Assembly: GCF_050699935.1 (NCBI RefSeq)
Contig: NZ_JBOHGB010000004.1
Span: 83,986 to 147,985, forward strand
From: Actinophytocola sp050699935
GTDB lineage: Bacteria; Actinomycetota; Actinomycetes; Mycobacteriales; Pseudonocardiaceae
Direction of reading: 5' to 3'
Length of the DNA: 64,000 nt
Shown here: positions 59,770-64,000 of the stretch, piece by piece
How the letters are laid out: each line of letters begins with the position of its first letter
Position numbering within the stretch: position 1 is the stretch's first letter
Notes under the pieces: generated by a model
Database searches by the model: none
Told to the model about the DNA's origin: nothing
The model's input: only the letters and a program-made list of their open reading frames with translations
Made by a program: the position numbers and the translations under genes

Positions 59770-60192
59770 ATGCGTGGCATCGACCTCCTGCAGCCGTCGA
59801 TCTCGCCGAGCCCGGACGCCGCACCGTTCTGGGCCGCGGCCGCCCAGCACCGTCTCGAGATCCCCCGGTGCAACCCCTGCGGTCGGCACTTCTTCTATCC
59901 CAGGGCGCTCTGCCCGCTCTGCGGGAGCCGCGACGTCGGCTGGGTCGAGAGTGCGGGCACCGGGGTGCTCTACTCGTTCTGCATCCAACATCGGTCCTCG
60001 GTGCCCGGGTTGGCCGAAGCGACTCCCTTCGTGACCTGCCTCGTCGACCTCGACGAGGGAGTGCGGTTGATGTCGTTCCTGGTGGGAGTGCCGCCGGAGC
60101 CCGACCAGATCACCTGCGCCATGCGCGTCCGGGTGGACTTCCACGACCTCCGCGACGGCCACACGCTGCCGGTGTTCCGACCCGCGAGCTGA
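59770..60192 (+). CDS. DUF35 OB-fold/zinc-ribbon protein, partner of the thiolase-like gene
   Basis: A 140-residue acyl-CoA-associated protein. The zinc ribbon Cys-x2-Cys ... Cys-x2-Cys (RCNPCGRHFF, LCPLCGS) is followed by an OB fold (GTGVLYSFCIQHRSS ... PFVTCLVDLDEGVRLMSFLVG). In steroid side-chain degradation a DUF35 domain completes the Ltp2 aldolase; the same pairing is expected here. Last gene of the operon. Confidence 0.88.
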   Translation: MRGIDLLQPSISPSPDAAPFWAAAAQHRLEIPRCNPCGRHFFYPRALCPLCGSRDVGWVESAGTGVLYSFCIQHRSSVPGLAEATPFVTCLVDLDEGVRLMSFLVGVPPEPDQITCAMRVRVDFHDLRDGHTLPVFRPAS

Positions 60193-60260
60193 GGCTGTCC
60201 CGTAAGTGATCGTCTTCGCCTCGCGCCCCTTCCCGAATCCCCCGAACACCCACCACGCCC

Positions 60261-60290
60261 GCCGACCGAAACCGGGTGCGGACGGTCGGC
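60261..60290. repeat. Inverted repeat upstream of the GNAT gene
   Basis: GCCGACCG (60261-60268) and CGGTCGGC (60283-60290) are perfect complements around a 14-nt loop, 21 nt before ATG 60312. It could be an operator for the acetyltransferase gene or the tail hairpin of the preceding operon; there is no T-run. Confidence 0.4.
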
Positions 60291-60311
60291 GCGGTCGTGT
60301 GTGATCGGGGC

Positions 60312-61178
60312 ATGGCGATTGTGTTGGACAGGCCGGGAGTCGACGGGCTGGGCGAGGCTGTGGGCGTACTGCGGGAGTGGCAGTACGACGGGGCGCCGAT
60401 GCAACTGCATCCGGGCGACCTGGGCTGGTTCTGGCGGTTCGGTGCGGAGGCGACGGCCGCGGCGGTCCGGACCTGGAGCCGGGGCGGCCATATTCTCGCC
60501 GTCGGGCTGCTGGACGATCCCACGCTGTTGCGGCTGACGATCGCGCCGCAAGCCCAGCGGGACGAGGAGCTGGCGCACCAACTGGTTGAGGACGTGACCG
60601 AGCCGGCGCGCGGCGTACTGCCCGAGGGGAAGGTGAACGTCGAGGCACCAACGGGCGCACTGGTCCAAGATCTGCTGTTCGAGGACGGCTGGAACGCCGA
60701 CGAGCCGTGGACGCCGGTGCGCCGCGACCTCACGGAGCCGGTGAAGGACCCGGGCGTGCGGATCGAGGTGATCGGGCCGGAGCAGGCGCACGTGCGGACC
60801 GCCGTACAGCGGGCGTCGTTCGACAGGTCGACGTTCACGGACGAGCGCTGGCACGCGATGGCGGCCGGGTTGCCCTACGCCGACGCCCGGTGTCTGGTCG
60901 CGTACGACGACCAGGGCAACGCGGTGGCGGCGGTGACGGTGTGGTCCGCCGGTCCGGAGAAGCCCGGGTTGCTCGAGCCGATGGGCGTGCATCGGGAACA
61001 TCGCGGTCACGGCTACGGCAAGGCGATCACCGTCGCCGCGGCGGCCGCACTCCAGGAGCTTGGCTCGTCGAGCGCGATCGTCTGCACCCCGAGCTCCAAT
61101 GTCGGCGCCGTCGCCACCTACCAGTCAGCCGGCTTCCAGCGACTCCCCGAGATCCGGGACCAATACCGCGACGCCTAG
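60312..61178 (+). CDS. GNAT-family N-acetyltransferase
   Basis: A 288-residue acetyltransferase with a C-terminal GNAT fold: acetyl-CoA loop GVHREHRGHGYGKAI (R/Q-x-x-G-x-G/A) and a final NVGAVATYQSAGFQRL. The N-terminal 130 residues form a second, degenerate GNAT-like half. The substrate is unknown. ATG 60312 is favoured; a frame extending to GTG 60276 lacks support. It is unlinked in function to the preceding catabolic operon. Confidence 0.82.
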   Translation: MAIVLDRPGVDGLGEAVGVLREWQYDGAPMQLHPGDLGWFWRFGAEATAAAVRTWSRGGHILAVGLLDDPTLLRLTIAPQAQRDEELAHQLVEDVTEPARGVLPEGKVNVEAPTGALVQDLLFEDGWNADEPWTPVRRDLTEPVKDPGVRIEVIGPEQAHVRTAVQRASFDRSTFTDERWHAMAAGLPYADARCLVAYDDQGNAVAAVTVWSAGPEKPGLLEPMGVHREHRGHGYGKAITVAAAAALQELGSSSAIVCTPSSNVGAVATYQSAGFQRLPEIRDQYRDA

Positions 61179-61236
61179 GCCGTGAATTCTTCGAGCATCG
61201 GTTGAGCACGTCGTGCGCCGCGCCGAGTAGCCGGCG

Positions 61237-62655
61237 TCACCGGACCGCGCTCTCCGCGGCCGGGCGGGCGATCCCGGTGGGCGTCTCCGGCTCGATCGCC
61301 GCCTGCACGGCGGCCTCCTCGATCGCCCGCGCGAGCGTCGCCAGGTCCGGGCGGGAGAAGTACCGCCGGTCCGCGGACAGCACCAGCTCGACGGCACCGG
61401 GCGGGTCGTCGAGGCTCAGATAGAGCTTCGCTTTCGGGATGCTGGCCTCCTGCTTCCAGGACAGTTCGCTGTCCGCGAGCGCGGCGCGGATCTCCCCGGC
61501 CGCCGGCGGCGCCACCCCGGCGTGCACCCGGTCCCGCTGCCTGCGGTCGTTGTAGTAGCAGGACAGGTCGAGCTCCTCGCCACGTTCGCGCTCGATCTGC
61601 CGGATCGCCTCCTCCTGTTCGTAGGCCTCGTAGTAGGCGTTCTTGTATGCGTTGAGCGCCTTGCCCGTGGCCCGGGTGACCACCTCGCCAATGGTGAGGC
61701 CGGCGACGTCGAGCAGGAGGGGGCTGACCTTGATCAGTGCGCTGACCGAGTCGGCGTAGCCCGGCCGGAACCGGTTGCTCACCAACATGATCGTCACCAC
61801 GGGGTTGGCGCCGGTGACCCGGGCGAGGCCGACGACGAACGACGCCAGCAGCGCGGGCGAGTCGTCGACACGCTCCCGCGCGGCGACCGCGTGGATGGCC
61901 ATGCTGATCGCGCGCGACCGGTAGCGCAGCATCTCGTAGCACGGCTCACCCTCGTGGCGCGGCTCGCCGAACTGACGCGCGGGCGCCGTGCGCAACACCC
62001 GTCTCAGGTACCGCAGGGACAGCTCGTTCTGCCGCTGCCCGGCGGGTGTCGCCTCCCTGGCCGCCTGGGCGAGCGGCGGGGGCGCCGTGACCGGTCCGGC
62101 GGGCGCACCCGTCACCGGGTCCCGCGCGCCGATGTCGGCCACCAGAGCGCTCAGCCCGAACGCGTCGATCGAGGTGTGCAGGATGACCGTGACCACGTGC
62201 GTGACGGTGTGGCGGCCGGAGCCGCCCGCCACGATCGCGCCCATCCGCACCGGCCACTCGGTCTCGTAGGCGAACGGGACGACCTGCCAGTGCGCCGAGA
62301 GCGCCTCGGCGACCTCGGCCGGATCGTCGTCGCCGGCGGCCACGACGACGAGCGGGATCTCGCCCGCCGCGCAGACCCGCTGGCGCGGCGGCCCGGACTC
62401 CCGGAGCAGCAGGTGCGTGCGCAGGGACTGGTGCCGGCCCACCATGAAGCCGAACATGTCGGCGACCGCGTCGACGGTCGTGCCGGGGTCGGCCTCCGCG
62501 ACGTAGGCGACGGTCTTCGACGTGCCCGACTGGACGATCGACTGCCAGAGACCGCGCTGGCCGAACGCCAGCTCACCCTCGCCGGATCCCTCGCCCTCGA
62601 ACGCGACCAGCACCCGGTCCACGACCTCGCCCCGCGGCACTTCGGAACCTCGCAT
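61237..62655 (-). CDS. Free-standing condensation-domain protein (NRPS C-domain-like)
   Basis: A 472-residue protein of the chloramphenicol-acetyltransferase-like superfamily. GQRGLWQSIVQ near residue 32 matches the C-domain opening motif, and LHTSIDAFGLSALV is the HHxxxDG region: the catalytic second His and the Asp are present, the first His is Leu and the Gly is displaced. VSNRFRPGYADSVSALIKVSP matches a later motif. It has no adenylation or carrier domain. It may form an ester or amide in a natural-product pathway. The MFS gene lies 17 nt upstream. Confidence 0.78.
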   Translation of the reverse strand: MRGSEVPRGEVVDRVLVAFEGEGSGEGELAFGQRGLWQSIVQSGTSKTVAYVAEADPGTTVDAVADMFGFMVGRHQSLRTHLLLRESGPPRQRVCAAGEIPLVVVAAGDDDPAEVAEALSAHWQVVPFAYETEWPVRMGAIVAGGSGRHTVTHVVTVILHTSIDAFGLSALVADIGARDPVTGAPAGPVTAPPPLAQAAREATPAGQRQNELSLRYLRRVLRTAPARQFGEPRHEGEPCYEMLRYRSRAISMAIHAVAARERVDDSPALLASFVVGLARVTGANPVVTIMLVSNRFRPGYADSVSALIKVSPLLLDVAGLTIGEVVTRATGKALNAYKNAYYEAYEQEEAIRQIERERGEELDLSCYYNDRRQRDRVHAGVAPPAAGEIRAALADSELSWKQEASIPKAKLYLSLDDPPGAVELVLSADRRYFSRPDLATLARAIEEAAVQAAIEPETPTGIARPAAESAVR

Positions 62656-62672
62656 CGTTCGTCACCTCGTAG

Positions 62673-63938
62673 TCAGTTCTGGCCGGCGGGCTCGGTCCGG
62701 CCGGCCGGAGAGTCATCTGGTGCGCTGTCGTCCGTGCCCAGCTGCTTCGCGGCCGCGTCGACGGCGGGCCGGATGAGGATGCCTGTCACGAGGAAGGCAC
62801 CGGCGAGCGCGAGCCAGCCGAGCGGTCCACGTTCGACGACGCCGGCGGTGATCAGCAGCGGTCCGACCATCAGGGCGGCGGCGGAACCGAGCCAGAACAC
62901 CGAGAGGTACTCGCCCTGCCGGTCGCGCGGCGCGAGGGCGTAGGACACGGACAGCCGGCCGGCGAAGTGCCACAGCTCGCCGACGGTCAGCAGCACGGTC
63001 GCTACGACCACCGCGATCACCGCGCCGACCGGGTTCAACAGCCCCGACAGGGCCAGCACGACCATGCAGCCGGCGAAGGCCAGCGCGGACCGGCGCAGCG
63101 CCCGGACCCCGCCTTCTCGGGTCTCGGTGCCCCGGCTGAGCCGGACCTGCAGCAGGACGACGAGCACCGTGTTCAGCACCACCAGCGGCCCGACGACCGC
63201 CACCGGCGCTTCGGTCCGCGTCGTCACCCACAGCGGGATGCCCATGGTCAGCACCGTGACGTTCAGTACCAGCACCGCGTTGAGCCCGGTGACGATCAGG
63301 TACCGGCCCTGGCGCAGCGACCGCGGCCAGCCGCGAACCGTCTTGCGGTCCGGCGGGTCGTCGGCCAGCAACGGCACCCTCCCGAGGAGGAACCCGGCGA
63401 GCAGGAAGGTGGCCCCGTTGCCGAGCACGATCACCAGGAACGCCGGCCGGGTGTCGACGACGAGGATCAGCGTGGTGAGCAGCCCGCCGATGCTGAAGCC
63501 GAGGTTGTAGACGACCCGCAGCACGGCCATCACCCGCACGCGCAGGTCCTCGCCGATGTGCCGGTCGACGTACAGCTGGCTGACCGGATCGATGGCTCTG
63601 GTCGGGATGCCGACGAAGCAGGACACCACCAGGAACGTGGCGAAGTCGTGGACGAACGCGAAGGCGATGAACCCGACACCACGCCAGTAGTGCAGCAGGA
63701 TGGACGCCGCCCGCGGTCCGATCCGGTCCGCCAGCATGCCGATCGGAGTCATCGTGACCAGCCCGCACGCGCTCGCGACGGTGAACCCGACACCGACCTC
63801 GACGGCGCTCATCCCGACGCTGCGGGTGAAGAACACCGCGAAGCCGGCGATGTACAACCCGGTGCCGATGGCGTCCACGAGACCGATGAACACCAGCAAC
63901 CGGCTTTCCCGCGGGATGTCCAGACCCGGAAGGCGCAT
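62673..63938 (-). CDS. MFS transporter
   Basis: A 421-residue major-facilitator protein with twelve predicted helices, the loop 2-3 motif GMLADRIGPRAASILL (G-x-L-x-D-R-x-G-x-R) and a late repeat of the fold. It is probably a drug/proton antiporter exporting the product of the condensation-domain gene, which follows 17 nt later on the same strand. ATG 63938 has GGAAGGGA before it; an upstream GTG at 63959 is less likely. The last about 40 bases of the window hold no complete gene. Confidence 0.86.
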   Translation of the reverse strand: MRLPGLDIPRESRLLVFIGLVDAIGTGLYIAGFAVFFTRSVGMSAVEVGVGFTVASACGLVTMTPIGMLADRIGPRAASILLHYWRGVGFIAFAFVHDFATFLVVSCFVGIPTRAIDPVSQLYVDRHIGEDLRVRVMAVLRVVYNLGFSIGGLLTTLILVVDTRPAFLVIVLGNGATFLLAGFLLGRVPLLADDPPDRKTVRGWPRSLRQGRYLIVTGLNAVLVLNVTVLTMGIPLWVTTRTEAPVAVVGPLVVLNTVLVVLLQVRLSRGTETREGGVRALRRSALAFAGCMVVLALSGLLNPVGAVIAVVVATVLLTVGELWHFAGRLSVSYALAPRDRQGEYLSVFWLGSAAALMVGPLLITAGVVERGPLGWLALAGAFLVTGILIRPAVDAAAKQLGTDDSAPDDSPAGRTEPAGQN

Positions 63939-64000
63939 CGGTGTTCCCTTCCTGCACACGGCCGGCGGTCGGGCGGCGGCATGCTGGAGGCGTGCGGGGC

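Noticed and set aside
1..64000. tRNA, rRNA or CRISPR loci
   Set aside because: No cloverleaf-like, rRNA-like or spaced-repeat sequence was noticed in any gap; a covariance-model scan would settle it.

Overview
The window is dense, high-GC actinobacterial DNA. Translation starts are often GTG, stop and start codons frequently overlap (ATGA/GTGA), several F420/LLM-type oxidoreductases are present, and there are many FadR/GntR and MarR regulators. A Pseudonocardiales-type soil actinobacterium fits best, but the genus cannot be fixed from the sequence. Nearly everything is catabolic: ring oxidation, acyl-CoA metabolism, ABC importers and their local regulators. By eye, roughly the first 35.8 kb looks less GC-rich than what follows, and a decayed transposase fragment sits at the change (about 35.8-36.0 kb).

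Layout. (A) 0.2-6.0 kb: a B12-dependent acyl-CoA mutase cluster made of a small B12 subunit, a CoA ligase, a MeaB-type GTPase chaperone and a large subunit, followed by a small unknown protein and a FadR-type regulator. The large subunit carries Ile94, Asp121 and Gln212 where methylmalonyl-CoA mutase has Tyr, Ala and Arg. This is the 2-hydroxyisobutyryl-CoA mutase signature. (B) 6.1-16.1 kb, mostly minus strand: a Rieske ring-hydroxylating dioxygenase (alpha, beta), a meta-cleavage-type hydrolase, an ACMSD-like amidohydrolase, a fused indolepyruvate:ferredoxin oxidoreductase with a divergent AsnC/Lrp regulator, and an alcohol dehydrogenase with a MarR regulator. (C) 16.2-25.8 kb: a decayed ferredoxin reductase, an M29-like protein, a LigB-like dioxygenase, a methyltransferase, an NMT1/SsuA-type ABC importer with two permeases, a DUF1330 protein, an SDR and a second MarR. 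(D) 26.6-30.3 kb: an operon behind a perfect 33-bp palindrome, containing a UGSC-family protein with an in-frame TGA at its active-site position, a NifU-like protein and a carboxymuconolactone-decarboxylase-like protein. (E) 30.4-35.8 kb: a GntR regulator, an Fbp-type ABC importer and a metal-dependent cyclase. (F) 36.2-41.1 kb: a branched-chain-amino-acid-type ABC importer with its binding protein on the opposite strand. (G) 53.3 back to 41.4 kb: one long minus-strand operon with a second Liv-type importer, an LLM oxidoreductase, acyl-CoA dehydrogenase, CoA transferase, CoA ligase, two enoyl-CoA hydratases and a 3-hydroxyacyl-CoA dehydrogenase. (H) 53.4-60.2 kb: a divergent FadR-type regulator, LLM oxidoreductase, VOC protein, cupin, aldehyde dehydrogenase, enolase-superfamily enzyme and a thiolase-like/DUF35 pair. 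(I) 60.3-64 kb: a GNAT acetyltransferase, then a free-standing condensation-domain protein and an MFS exporter.

How it fits together. Regions F-H look like uptake plus CoA-dependent beta-oxidation-style breakdown of an organic acid. Regions B-C look like oxygenolytic breakdown of an aromatic acid. The dioxygenase operon and the region C importer share an almost identical promoter (TTGGCA, 17 bp, TATG[T/G]T, with an identical 11-nt AAACAGTTATG), which links substrate uptake to ring oxidation. The strongest observation is the probable selenocysteine codon at 28227-28229. The reading frame continues in the same protein family for 472 codons, and a perfect 7-bp stem-loop with G in its loop lies at the distance expected of a bacterial SECIS element.
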